64,000 nt of DNA from Cordia subcordata (taxonomy: Eukaryota; Streptophyta; Magnoliopsida; Boraginales; Cordiaceae). Under the pieces are notes generated by a model. That model did no database searches, was not told the origin of the DNA, and was given only the letters and a program-made list of their open reading frames with translations. The DNA is taken from positions 12,560,501 to 12,624,500 of the forward strand of contig JAPTOF010000010.1 of NCBI GenBank assembly GCA_028554755.1, written 5' to 3'. Position numbers and translations under genes: made by a program. Of this stretch, positions 12,716 through 24,230 are shown piece after piece; within the stretch, counting starts at the first letter, position 1; every line of letters begins with the position of its first letter.

Positions 12716-13289
12716 TGATGAACTCTATTAATTCTTGGATTGTAGATTCAAGATCTACTAATCATATTTACAATTCTTTACATGAGTTTTAGGTCATACG
12801 GGAACTGATTAGAGGGAAGTTTGCTCTAAGAGTCAGCACAAGAGCAAGAGTTTGGGCTATTGTAGTTGGTCGAGTTCATTTGTTGTTCTCTTATAATAGG
12901 GTTTTAGTTTTGAATAATGTTTATAATGTTCTAAACATTCAGGAAAACCTAGTCTCCTGTTTCTCATTTATTGATGGATGGGTTTTTTGTGAGATAGAAA
13001 TTTTATATGCTTTGCTAGATTACATAATGGTTTGTTCTATTTACACCTTATTGAAGTCACAACACACAACATAGAAAGAGTAGAGTCCCTTAAAAGGTAA
13101 GTTCCTTAAAACATTGATACTTATCTTTGGCATTTACGTTTGGGACATATCCAATAAAAACACATTTAGAGGTTAGTCGAGGATGGGCTTCTTAGCTTAT
13201 TAGATCTTGAAGGTCTACTTCAGTGTATTTCCTATCTTAAGGGGAAGATGACCAAGTGGTCATTCTCTTCTAGGGACATGGGGCCAAGG
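12716..13289 (+). pseudogene. Copia-2 protease and GAG-pre-integrase remnant
   Basis: SWIVDSRSTNHIYNSL near 12735-12780 corresponds to the protease active site, with D-S-G-A changed to D-S-R-S. VLNNVYNVLNIQENLVS near 12905-12955 is the typical later block. TYLWHLRLGHI near 13120-13150 is the GAG-pre-integrase motif. Confidence 0.7.
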
Positions 13290-13985
13290 AGGGGAATTAA
13301 TGCATAATAATGTATGCGGTCCTATGAGCACACCAACTTATGAAGGTTATGAGTATTTCATTACATCCATGGATGATTACTTTAGATATGGTTATGTTTA
13401 TTTGATGTAACGCAAGTTCGAATGCTTTGAGAAATTCAAGGAATTTAAGGTTGAGACAAACAAATCAAAGCCATTCGGTCTGATCGTGGTAGTGAATACC
13501 TCTCGCGTGAGTTTAGGGAATATCTCACATAGCAAGGGATTGTAACATAGTTGACTGCATGAGGCACTCTCCTGCAGAATGGTGTGGTAGAGAGAAGGAA
13601 CTGTACCCTCTTAGAAATGGTTAGGTCGATGATGTCCCATGCATCGTTGCCTATATCCTTTAGAGGGTGTGCCCTAGAGATGACGGCATTTATTTTGAAT
13701 TTAGTACCATCAAATAAGTGCTTAGGACGTCTCAAGAACTATAGACAAGGCGTAAGCCTAGCTTGAATCATTTACACATTTGGGGTTGTCTAGCTTATGT
13801 GCTGAGTAGTTCTGCTACAATGTTGGAACCTAGGTTGGAATTGTGCTACTTTGTTGGGTATCTTAAGGGATCCAGATGTGGGATCTTTTATAACCCTAAG
13901 GGGTAGAAGGTTTTTATTAGCACACATGCTAGGTAGGTAGAGGATGACATTGTGATCCAGAAAACACCAGAATCTTAAGTTACTC
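13290..13985 (+). pseudogene. Copia-2 integrase remnant
   Basis: NNVCGPMSTPTYEGYEYFITSMDDY at about 13305-13380 carries the first Asp region, and IRSDRGSEY is readable around 13470-13500. NGVVERRNCTLLEMVRSMM at about 13578-13640 retains the catalytic Glu. LGVVE is replaced by NGVVE, and frames change between blocks. Confidence 0.75.
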
Positions 13986-14149
13986 TAGGACCAAAACACT
14001 TGCTGATATGGAAAAGGAAAAATAGCCAATTGCTGCTAGTGCATTAAAGTCTCGTCGTAGTGCAAGGATTTCTAAGTAGCCTGATAGATATTATAAAGAG
14101 TTCTTTGGAGCTTCTAGTGAGATCAAGTTGAGGATCTCATTAGTTATGA

Positions 14150-15080
14150 TGAAGCAGTTTCTGATATAGATGCTAACCAATGGCACAAGGCAATGGATTC
14201 TTAGTTAGAGTCTATGTACTCTAACGGTGTCTGGGAGCTTGAAAAAGCACCGAAAAGGGTAAAACCTATAGGGTGCAAATCGGCCTACAAGAGAAGCTAA
14301 TGGAAAAGTTGAAACCTTTAAAGCTAGATTGGTGGCCAAGGGTTATACCTAGAAAGAAGGCATCACTCACAAAGAAATCTTCTCATTAGTAGCCATGAAT
14401 ACTCCTTGCCATCGCTTGTCATTATGATTATGAGATATGGGGAATGGACGTCAAGATAGCTTTTCTTAATGGAGAGCATGACGAGACCCTTTATATGACA
14501 CAGCCACATGGATACATTGCAGCAGGCTAAAGGCACATGGTTTGTAAGTCTAAGAAGTCTATTTATGGACATACGTAAGTATCTAGGGCGTGGAACATCA
14601 AGTTTGATCATGCGGTCAAGTCCTTTGGCTTTAACCTAAACATTAATAAGCCATATGTGTACAAAAGGTGCAACAGAAATGTTGTGGCTTTCCTAGTTCT
14701 ATACGTGGATGACATCTTGTTGATTAGGAATGATGTGGGAATGTTATCGTCCATAAAGGTTTGGTTATCTTCTCAGTTCCACATGAAGGATATGGGAAAA
14801 GTAAGCTTTGTTCTTGGGATCACTATATGAGATCGAAAGAACAAGAAGCTTGCATTATCTCAAGCTTTCTGCATAGAGAAGATATTGGTGAGGTATCGAA
14901 GAAGGGTTTCTTGCCTTCTGGACGTGGAGTTAATCTATCTACGGACTAATATCCTCGAACACCTGAGGAGATAGAGAAAATGAAAAAGGTCCCTTATGCT
15001 TCAGCAGTGGAAAGCCTTATGTATGTCATGATGTGTACTAGGCAAGATATCTGTTATACTGCTGGCATGGTTAGCAGATA
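14150..15080 (+). pseudogene. Copia-2 reverse transcriptase remnant
   Basis: Recognisable pieces are FKARLVAKGYT (about 14318), MDVKIAFLNGEHDE (about 14446), VCKSKKSIYG (about 14540) and the catalytic YVDD box at 14702-14713 within FLVLYVDDILLI. VSFVLGI and ALSQAFCIEKILVRY follow. At least four stops or shifts separate them. Confidence 0.8.
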
Positions 15081-15660
15081 TTAGTCAAACCCTAGACTAG
15101 ACCACTAAACTATAGTCAAGCAAATATTCAAGTTTCTTTGGAGAACTAAAGAATATGTGTTAGAATACTACGTGGATGATCTAGTACCATTGGCCTATAC
15201 GGCCTCGAACTTCCAGTCATACAGAGATTCTAGGGGGTCTACTTCTGGATTTTTGTCAGAAGGTGCAATTTCATGGAAGAGTGTGAAGCAAAATGCATCG
15301 CAGACTCGACCATAGAAGTAGAGTACATAGCAGCGTCTAAAGCTGCGAAGGAGGCCATATGGTTAAAGAAGTTCCTCACTAACCTAAAGGTCGTCTTAGC
15401 TATACAGAAGCCCGTTGTCTTATACTGTGACAATACTGCTACTATTGCACAATGCCAAGAGCCTAGGAATCATAGCAGGGGCAAGCATATTAAGAGGAAG
15501 TACCACCTAATCTGGGAGTTCATCTAGGGAGGTGACATAGTGGTAGAGAATATTGCTTTAGTTGAGAACTTAGAGGACCCATTCACAACGACTTTTCCGC
15601 AGAGAGTGTTTACTACACATGTAGAGTCTATGGGTGTTAGGTTCATAGGAAGTGATTTTT
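15081..15660 (+). pseudogene. Copia-2 RNase H remnant
   Basis: SRGSTSGFLSEGAISWKS lies near 15225-15285. 15273-15527 reads ECEAKCIADSTIEVEYIAASKAAKEAIWLKKF and YCDNTATIAQ, with the acidic residues of RNase H. The 3' end GGEVHGV..FEW is followed by the polypurine tract AGTGGGAGAT just before the LTR at 15677. Confidence 0.8.
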
Positions 15661-15676
15661 AGTTCGAGTGGGAGAT

Positions 15677-17425
15677 TGTTAGGATTATATGGCTTAAAGA
15701 CCACTTGTACATGAATATCAAACTAGGCATTTGATCATTGTTTGTATTTATAAGCATCTTTACATATATCTTCTCTAGTATATGTGTGATACATTGCATT
15801 AAAGTCCAATGATATAATCCAATGACTTGGGTGCGCAATGAGACTGAATGCATAATAGGTCCAAACCTAGATTTTGGATATATCATAAAAAGATAACTAT
15901 AGCCGGATGGTGGTGTTAGACGCTCTACTAGGATAAGACTATAGTAGACAAGTTTCCCAATAGGGGTGACCTATCTAAGTCATTGAAGGGTCTTCCAAAT
16001 TTAGCTCCTAGTGTATGTGTGACACATTAGATAAGACCACTGTGAGTATGTCTTTTAGAACCGTGCCATCATGTATAGAAAACAAGGTACTCATTGCTTC
16101 CAAGTGACCAAAACTCTTACTTTTTAGCATATGTGGATGAACTAACGAAGTTAGGGTGCAGCGCTTTGATATACCATAAGGAGAGGTCTTATGTGATAAG
16201 ATTGTCTGCCTCATACGTAGGGTGTTGTATTTTAATCAATTGGGACATACATGTATAATAGCAGAGTCTATGTGCCTTCTTGGATTTGTCCTATTGGTCA
16301 TCATAAATCTAGATCTAGTTATATTACCCTTCAAAGGTACATCGGTCATTTGGCTTGTGGATCGCTCCCTAGATTAAGAAATCCATGACCAGTTAGTGAT
16401 CACTTCTTAAACTAGAGATTCCAAGGTTCTAGAGGTAGTCTTGGAGGTGAGGGTACCTTTTAGATCGACCTTGACTACGAGTATAGGTAGAGGGGTATTT
16501 TGGTCATTTCGCTCGATTGGTTAAAGACAGCAGTTATTTGATGTGACCTGTTCCTGCCTAGCCAGCAATTATCCTTGGAATGCAATTTTGGTCTTTTGAT
16601 AGAAATAGACCAAAGTCAAAATAGTCTTAACGTCACCAAATTGGTGGCAACAACATTTTGGTCATTTTGGGAGCTAAGGGTATTTATGTTGTTTGATCCC
16701 TTCACTAATCATGCTTCCAATTGGATGTAATTAATTGAGATCATCTAATCATGTGGTTACTTTATTGAGATATACATTTAAGATAAAGGAAAAAAATGAC
16801 TTTATCCAAGTTTTTCCTTACTAAATTTATGAGCAACTCAATAGAAAAAGCAGGTCCCATGGAATTCGATATTATGGAGTAGAAGAGAGAATATCTTGGA
16901 TATTTTATCCATAAGGCATATTCCATTTTTAGAAAAAAAAGGGTATAGTTGGAAATTTTATTGTTTCTAGGACCTTACCCAATTAGGATTGTTATACACT
17001 ACATCTAGTGAGATTATAACAAGACCTACTTAAGTCTCTTTGCAATTCTAAATAGGTGTGCAGGAATTTTTACATAGCACACCTAGAACACACACTACTC
17101 GGATCTTCAATTATGGCTCTTCTCAGTGCTTACCCACTACATAGCACTACACATCTAAGCTTTTGGAAGGTGATCATAGTGAAGAAGACCAATTGGGAGG
17201 CTATTTGGTAAAGATTTCACAAAGCAAAGAGGCCAACTACTCTGATCTTTAAACCTTTGAAGGTATATCACCTCATCTTCTTGTTTATATGCTTAAATCA
17301 TGTTGTGCTTAAGTGTGCAAATATGTTTCCATTGCCATTTCTGCCACCATATTAAATTTGCCTTTAATATTTCTTTTAAAGCATGATAATCTATGGCCTA
17401 TGATGTAGCAATCTTTGTGTTAACA
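15677..17425 (+). repeat. Copia-2 3' LTR
   Basis: Begins TGTTAGGATT after a polypurine tract and ends TAACA, giving 1749 bp with TG...CA ends. From about 15795 it matches the 5' LTR. The base after its end (17426) is the start of the resumed Ulp1-type sequence. Confidence 0.85.
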
Positions 17426-17674
17426 GACACAATTAGATAAAGATGTTTACAACAAGACTTCCACACGTATGACTCTGTGCAAAAAAGAAAGATCAAGTGT
17501 GTGGCCCAACCCGACAATGGCTCTAATTGTGGAATATCCGTGTGCAAGTTTATGGAGCTTTATCAGAAGACAATAGGCTGGCATGGACCTTCTGAATCAG
17601 AGTTGGTGCGGAAGCAATTCACAGTGAATTTATGGTGGCTTCCACAATGTAACCTCGCGAGATATTTCCAGTGA
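17426..17674 (+). pseudogene. C-terminal catalytic part of the Ulp1-family (C48) protease
   Basis: The frame ending at 17674 reads QDFHTYDSVQKRKIK, then CVAQPDNGSNCGISVCKFMELY. The Cys at 17528-17530 matches the Ulp1 nucleophile in the D-C-G motif, although the preceding Asp is Asn. The residue six before the Cys, normally the oxyanion Gln, appears to be Pro, with a Gln one further upstream. The tail WLPQCNLARYFQ then stops. Upstream is Copia-2; the matching N-terminal part is at 61-1812. Such proteases are carried by several plant DNA transposons; host deSUMOylating function is not implied. Confidence 0.7.
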
Positions 17675-18594
17675 TGTTTGTGGATATGTCACTCTATAAT
17701 GCTCTGTTGTTGCAAACTATTTATATTTGCTTTGATGTTTTTGTTGTTTAATTTTTGAAACGACTAAGAATGACAAAATTATGCATGCTAGTAGGTACTA
17801 ATTTAATTCATGGGTACTAATGTCGGTATTAAGAAAAAGGAATTAATTTCTGAGTTTGTGCATGGATTTGATAGTAATTAATTGCTCATAGATACTAATG
17901 TAGTTGTGAGAAAATATATGTACATTAAATATCATTTTATTTGATATCGAAAATTAAATTATAAATTTATGTGGTCGCAGTAGTTTTAGTGCATTTATGA
18001 AATAAATTGGCAGTTTGATAGCTATCTGAGTAGCAAACTGTGTCACCTTGGCATTGGATTGACTGACTTTTTAATTTAATAGGAATTTTGATCTCTACCC
18101 GGTCAGTAAAATGTATCGTTTGGCAGTAAATCAATTGACTTTTTAAATTAAAACCTTTCTCCTATTTCATTTTATTTTAGCCATTTTGATGCAAAAAAAA
18201 GGAAAGAAGAAAATAATCCTTTCTTATCAATACCCTTTTTTAATCAATGTCTGATCTACTCCCACTACTACATTCGAGGTTTTTAAGGTTTTTTACAAGT
18301 ATAGTGATATGGATAAGTATGGATAATAACAATATATAAATGTTATGTTATTCCAATGCAACGAAAAAAAAAAAAAGAAACATACAGGCACTAATTGACC
18401 AACATGACTACTCGTTTATTTCAAGCAGGGAATCAACATGACTACTAGTTTCTTTTATGTAAGGAATCAACCGTCATGACTCCTCAATTTCAATAGCGCA
18501 AGTATCTTAAAATAAGACTGTAACAAACAGAACACAAGTGAGTTAATGTTTTCATTTTGTTTCTTATTTTGTGTGTGAACTAGGATGTCATTAA
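17675..18594. other. Non-coding region
   Basis: AT-rich, no gene seen. It has an A-run at 18364-18378 and a short imprecise repeat at about 18395-18485 built on AATCAACATGACTACT. Confidence 0.4.
18487..18536 (-). repeat. Single end of the 19.6-kb MITE family
   Basis: AGTATCTTAAAATAAGACTG then TAACAAACAGAACAC matches the terminal segment of the MITEs at 19612 and 63395. Only one end is present. Confidence 0.45.
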
Positions 18595-18596
18595 CT

Positions 18597-18748
18597 AGTT
18601 TGCTCGAGTGTCTGGACTCGATAACAAAGATGAAGTTCTGGTGGAAGGACTGTATCTCAACTACTGTGTTCATGTTGCTAGGCACAAGGATGGTAACATT
18701 TATTTTTGTCCAAAGGATGGGCAAAGATTTGTGCTTGTGAGAGATTGA
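18597..18748 (+). other. Unidentified coding-like stretch
   Basis: An open frame of about 50 codons without an ATG reads FARVSGLDNKDEVLVEG, then LYLNYCVHVARHKDGNIYF and CPKDGQRFVLVRD before a stop. Composition is protein-like but I recognise no family. It may be an exon remnant of a transposon gene. Confidence 0.3.
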
Positions 18749-19611
18749 GAAGAGGAGATTGGCTGGTTCTTACATTCAATGAGAAGGGAAATCTGGTTGT
18801 TGATTCTGATCTAAGAGAAAGTCTTTAAAACGTTTGTGATGGTTTGTGCTTGTAAGAGGATGATGTTTATGCTTGTAAGCGGAAAATACTTGTGTTGGTT
18901 GTAAGATAATGTGTTTTCTTGTTATGCTGCAAGGAAGATGTAAGGCTTAATATTCGTGTTTATTATGTTATATAAATTACTTACATCATTGGCAATTGTT
19001 ATTCTTTATCCACCATTTATACTATTGCTATTTACTTGTTATGTTGTATTACCAATTCTTCTTTAAAGGACCATGGAATGGATTGTAACAACTTTGAAAA
19101 CAAAGAAGTTCTTCAAATAATTATGTAAAATGCACAATATAATATTTGAAGTTATGTAAAATACAAAGGAAGCAAACCTATTGAAGTTATACATAGTAAA
19201 ATACAAAGACTACCTCACACTTTCTCACCCTCGTGCTTCTTCAACTTTGTAAAATTGATACTTAACTTTTTGTGCCGAGCCAGGAAAGTATTATGATCAA
19301 TTTGTTTGGGAATTCTATACAAATTTTCCTAAGCAAAAAGATAATACATGTATATAAAATAAATGCCTGTTATGGCTTCGAATCCATTCCCGATGATGAC
19401 CACTTATAATTTGTGAAGTCTGATGTCAATTTTGACATGGTATACAATGTGTTGGTGCAAGGCAGAGAAGTTAAAAAGTCTTATGGTACAACCAAGACAG
19501 TAAAAAAAAATACCAATTTTTCAAGGGGGGCTAAGTGTGGTTAAGGTTCATTTCTCATTCCAATAACTCAGCATCACGAGATGCCTTTTAATATAATTTT
19601 GTTGGTATTTA

Positions 19612-19890
19612 TAGTGTGTTTGGAATGATCTTATTTTAATATACTTATCTTATTAAAATTTGGAGATATCTTATAAGATTTAAGATATCTTATCATATGC
19701 ACCATACATTCTATAGTTGTAAAAAAATAAGATGGGAAGGATTACTTATTTTTTATAAGATAAAAAGTATTGTTTTACTTTGAATTTTCATAGGATGCAT
19801 GAGAAGATTTCTTAAATCTTATAAGATATACTTTTATTTCAATAAGATAAGCATCTTAAAATGAGGCTCTAACAAATAGAGCATTAGTAT
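19612..19890. mobile_element. MITE, family shared with 63395-63672
   Basis: The ends GTGTTTGGAATGATCTTATT and, on the other strand, TCATTTTAAGATGCTTAT are imperfect inverted repeats. The interior is AT-rich with repeated ATCTTATAAGAT-like palindromes. The copy at 63395-63672 is the same sequence in reverse orientation. No coding capacity. Target duplication not resolved. Confidence 0.7.
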
Positions 19891-20003
19891 CTTGGTGCGT
19901 CACTCCATAAACATTGGGGCATTCATTTGTCGCGAGTAAAAAGAAAATGAAAAGCCAAAGGGTTTTTGTTCCCCTGCCTCATCACCCAATTGTATTTGGA
20001 AGT

Positions 20004-20316
20004 TGGTGTTGGATTACGAAGAAATGAAGACTTGTTTGATCTTATGGATAATAACTAGATCTTCTCCAGCATTAAACTTCCTGATAAAGCCAGAAATGAT
20101 ATACTCACAAAGAATTACTATGACAATTATTTGAAGAATCCTTATCAATCTAGAATTGTTATTTGTGTAGCACCACCTAAACCACCTACCTTGTTCGAAC
20201 CATCATCCTCTCAAGTTCCTGTTCGGTTGAGCTGGGAAGATTCCAATACACATACTTTACTCCGTCATTTGACTACTTCCGTCAAGTATATAAGCTGCAA
20301 GGTCTCAACACTTTAA
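20004..20316 (+). other. Unidentified coding-like stretch
   Basis: One frame with a single internal stop reads LRRNEDLFDLMDNN-stop, then FSSIKLPDKARNDILTKNYYDN, YLKNPYQSRIVICVAPPK and LSWEDSNTHTLLRHLTTSV. It looks like decayed protein-coding sequence, but I cannot name it. Confidence 0.3.
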
Positions 20317-20387
20317 AGGTCAGTATTCAATTTTCGCCACTTTTCAACTCAAAATGGGGATAGGACTGGCGAAAATAGGGATGGGGA

Positions 20388-20494
20388 TGATGATGGTGGT
20401 GGTGGTGGTGGTAGTAGTGGTGGTGATGATCATGACTCGGAAGATACTTAGTGCTCGATGATAATGATGACTCGGAAGATACTTAGTGCTCTTT
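20388..20494 (+). repeat. GGT microsatellite and 26-bp direct repeat
   Basis: A (GGT)n run at about 20393-20425 is followed by two copies of ATGACTCGGAAGATACTTAG (about 20431 and 20467). Confidence 0.7.
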
Positions 20495-20710
20495 TCGTTA
20501 AAGCAGTTGTATAGATGGGTGGTTTTTGGACAAGTATAAAATAGTTATATGCATGATTTATATTTGGGCAAGTTTGGATAATAGTTATTGGGATACATAT
20601 AACTCAAGATGGCAACTAGGCTGAATGGGTTGGATTGCGACGGGCTGACTCGCAAGCCTATCTTTACTTAAAAATTTTAAGATGTGTAAGGGACAAGGTT
20701 TGAACCCATC

Positions 20711-20930
20711 ACTTCTTGCTTAAATATTTTAACCCTAAACCACTAAACTACAAACCTACTTGTGTATTAATATTGCAATTTTAATCATTTTGTCATTTAT
20801 TTACCAAATAATCTTCCATGACCTCTTGCCTAAATATTTTAGCCATAAACCACTAAATTACAAACCTACTTGTGTACTAATATTACAATTATAATCATTT
20901 TTATCATTTATTTACTAAATAAATATTTGA
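20711..20930. repeat. Tandem duplication of about 110 bp
   Basis: Two imperfect units share ACCACTAAA, ACAAACCTACTTGTGTA and CATTTATTTAC in the same order, with a period of about 110 bp. No gene. Confidence 0.7.
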
Positions 20931-22868
20931 ACTCCTCTTAACTCTTGTTTTAATTGCAACACTTAAACCACTGGACCACTAATTCTTTTATGTAATATTT
21001 ATACAAATATATTTCTCAACTATTAAAATGTAACTTTATTATTACAAATATAATTATCCATTATTATATAAATTATAAGTGTAATACATAATAGACCCCT
21101 TATGTATATTTGGTTTGCTAGTTCATTAATTATAAAATTTACTAGTACTATTACATTAGCTCATTAATTTAATCATTTTTTAATAATTGTGTAGAAAGGG
21201 ATTATAATTCTAAAGTTTAAACAAATAACATTTAATAAAAATATAAACAAAGCAAAAAGAGGACAATTTTATTACATAATAAATAAAAAGTTACATGGAA
21301 ACAAACGAGCGGGAAAATAAACTAAGTACATAAAATTTAATAAACTAATAGACTAATAATGGCATACAAATGTAATACTAACTTATTCAACGTGATCAGA
21401 GTGTTGAGTAAGAATGTGCCTATATAAAATACTGGTACCCCGTTGTGGAGAAAATGAAAATTCTCTTTGACATATTCTATATTTAACTTTGTGTTCATAT
21501 GGAAAGCATTGGAAAAATGACCAAATTGTTGGAACTGGCGATGAAGCCATTTATAACTTGTAACTTGTAAGTGGAATTGAGAATGAGAATATATAATGAA
21601 CTTTTTCAATAAGTTATAGAGAGAATTGTAGAGATAGTTGATTATGTGACAAATTGCAAATATTTGGCATATTTATAGAGTTCAAAAATTTATATTTTCT
21701 CATTTTATCCCCCACTAGTCGTTATATAGTTGTCAGGAGGGCTAAAATGGAAAAACACAACATCTAAAAAAAAGCCTAACTAGTTGTTATGCCCATGTGG
21801 GCCAATCTAGGCTTGACCGTTTGACCCATTTAGGTCAACCGTTAAGCCCAAGTAGGCTGGACTAGACAGGCTAAGATGGGTTGGTAAGGTTGATTCGTGG
21901 GTTGGGTTGGGTTGGACTAAATGGGCTAAATTGGGTCGGATTGTGTTTAACGAATTATAATTATTAATTTAACAAGTAATATGAATTATAATTAGTACTT
22001 TAAACTAATATGAATTGTATTTAACATATTCAACATAATTATAATTATTAATTTAAGAACTAATATGAATTATATATTACTCATTTATGTTTAATGAATT
22101 ATAATTATTACTTTAAAAACTAATATGCACTAATATTTACTCTTTTATGTTTATTATGATAAAAAAAATTAAAAAATAAAATTTATTTTTTAAAAAAAAT
22201 AAGGAGGTCTTCCCTCAAAATTGTTGCCCACCGAAGTTAGAAACTATCTTGTTGCCCGACCTCGACTATAAACAACTTGCTATAAAAGCACGCCTTAATG
22301 TTAGCTTGAAGAGCCCTAATATTATTTCCGACATGTGCCCGCACAGATCTTGCGTCAAAGAAAGATAAAGAATCAACAAAGATCCCAAGTTGAGAGAATA
22401 GTTAATTGATTTGTTCTAAGGAAAATTTTCGTTCCACAATTATTTTTTATTGTCAAGAATTACATTCCCAAATATTGATTTGACTGTTCAACAATAACAA
22501 ATATTCGATTAAAATTTGAGCCCCCCTCCCCCTCCCCCTCGCTCGGCCTCCGACTCTAATTTTTTTCAGACAAAGATAGGTATCAATTTTAAGATTTATC
22601 TTCAAGTTAATGAGTTACTTTTTAAATTTATACACCAAAATAATCATTATTACAAATTAATGAGAAAAATAACTATTTTATGAAATCATATCTTGAAGAC
22701 ACGATTTTGAAACTGTCATATCAGACATGATGATGAGCACTTACCGGTGTGATGATATTAGCCACAATAAAATCATAACTTGAACTCACAATTTTAGGGG
22801 AATAAATTTGAAAAATGCGAAATTTCCGCTTGAAGACATGATTTCAAAAAATAATAATAAAATAAAAT
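20931..22868. other. Gene-free AT-rich region
   Basis: No convincing gene. It includes a GGGTTGGGTTGG-type patch at about 21890-21945, repeats of AACTAATATGAATTATA at 21970-22140 and a CCCCCT run at 22521-22541. Confidence 0.4.
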
Positions 22869-23094
22869 TGTTATGAAATTATCAATTTATGTGGATATTC
22901 ATCATATCCTAATATAGGTTATCACATATAAGATATGGTTATCCTAATCTCTACAATAATAGAGTTGGTTTGGAATTATATGGTTTGGTCTTATCTAACT
23001 ACTTGTATATTGCCCCTATATGTAGGCTCCTATATATTGCGTCCTTATATTGCGGTTGCTATAAATCTATTAGCAAGATTTTGTGTTGCACAAA

Positions 23095-23700
23095 CACAAA
23101 GACATTGGATTGTTATATTCAAAGCATAAACAACCTAAATTAATTGGGTATGTCAGATGCTGGATATTTATCTAACTCGCATAAAGGACGATCTCAAAAT
23201 GATATCTCTTCACATACGGTGGTACTGTTATTTCTTGGCATTCAACAAAACAAACTATTGTTGCCATTTTCTCAAATCATGATGAAATTTTTGCACTACG
23301 TGGTTATTTCTTGGCATTCAACAAAACAAACTATTGTTGCCATTTTCTCAAATCATGATGAAATTTTTGCACTACGTGAGACAAGCCAAGAATGTGGGTG
23401 GTTAAGGGCTTTAACTCAACATATTGAAAGAGAATATAACATTTCAGCCAACAAAAGAGAACTGACTATATTGTATGAATATAATGTTGTGTGTATTGAT
23501 CAATTTAAAGAGATCACCTCAAGGGTGATAGAACTAAACATATTTCACCAAAAATTTTCTTTAATGTGAGATTGATGTTGGTCAAGTTTGTTCAAGTGAA
23601 AATTTAGCAAACTTATTTACAAAAACATTGCCTACAATAACATTGGATAAACAGGTGCACAGAATTGTCATGCGACAACTCAAAGATTGTCATTGATTAC
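23095..23700 (+). pseudogene. Copia RNase H remnant with a tandem duplication
   Basis: Blocks are YSKHKQPKLIGY, SDAGYLSNSHKGRSQ, ISWHSTKQTIVAIFSNHDEIFALRE (in pieces), CGWLRALTQHI, ILYEYNVVCI and LANLFTKTLPTITLD, in the usual order for Copia RNase H. A perfect 76-bp duplication at 23227-23378 shifts the frame. Several stops occur before the end near 23695. Confidence 0.75.
23227..23378 (+). repeat. Perfect 76-bp tandem duplication
   Basis: 23227-23302 is repeated at 23303-23378 with no difference seen, beginning GTTATTTCTTGGCATTCAAC. The period of 76 is not a multiple of three. Confidence 0.9.
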
Positions 23701-24230
23701 CTTCATAAGGGGGAGAATTATGCGTACTGCACTCTTTTTCTCTTCGCTTAAGTTTTTCTCACTGGACTTTCCTATCAAGGTTTTTAATAAAATAGTTACA
23801 AGTGCTCATAAGAATAGTGTATTCTTTTTCCTTCACTAAAATTATTTTTCCCAAAGGGTTTTTTCTAGTAAGATTTTGACGAGACCTATTCATAAAAGAT
23901 GAATATCCAAGGAGAGTGCTATAAAATTATCAATATATGTGGATATTCATCATGATATGAGTTATCACATATTCATAGGATTGAACCCAATACCTCACGC
24001 CCGGAAGGACTTAAGCTATAGACTTAAGCTATCCCCTAATCCCTTCAAATTATGTAATTTGGGGTCTTATCTAACTACTTGTATATTCCATCAATAAATA
24101 AGGCCCTTCGCATTGTATTTTCCTCACATCAAAACAAAAATTCTCCTCTCTTATAATATTCTCTCTCTATTTATTTTCTTTAGTTTAGCTTTGTAATTTT
24201 TATTAATTTCAAAATAAAAATTATGAATTG

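Larger units (their letters stand above)
8701..17425 (+). mobile_element. Copia-2: LTR-bounded but degenerate Ty1/Copia retrotransposon
   Basis: Long direct repeats (about 8701-10353 and 15677-17425) bracket a primer-binding-like site, a 1.5-kb leader, gag with zinc knuckle, protease, integrase, reverse transcriptase, RNase H and a polypurine tract. All domains carry stops and shifts. The right LTR abuts Ulp1-type coding sequence directly at 17426, so the insertion is into that gene. The exact left end and a target duplication could not be fixed. Confidence 0.85.
22869..24230 (+). mobile_element. Internally deleted Copia element
   Basis: Direct repeats start at 22869 (TGTTATGAAATTATCAAT) and 23917 (TGCTATAAAATTATCAAT). 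Both continue with ATGTGGATATTCATCAT, later GTTATCACATA and TCTTATCTAACTACTTGTAT. Between them is only the end of pol (RNase H), so most internal sequence is gone. A purine-rich GGAGAG precedes the second LTR. The right end is approximate. The 3' LTR carries about 100 bp not found in the 5' LTR. Confidence 0.7.

Noticed and set aside
20690..20720. GGTTTGAACCC as part of a tRNA T-arm
   Set aside because: No acceptor stem, anticodon arm or D-arm around it; it lies in a tandem duplication.
20612..21945. hAT element between GGCTGAATGGGTTGG-type patches
   Set aside because: The two GGGTTGG-rich patches do not form matching inverted ends and no target duplication was found.
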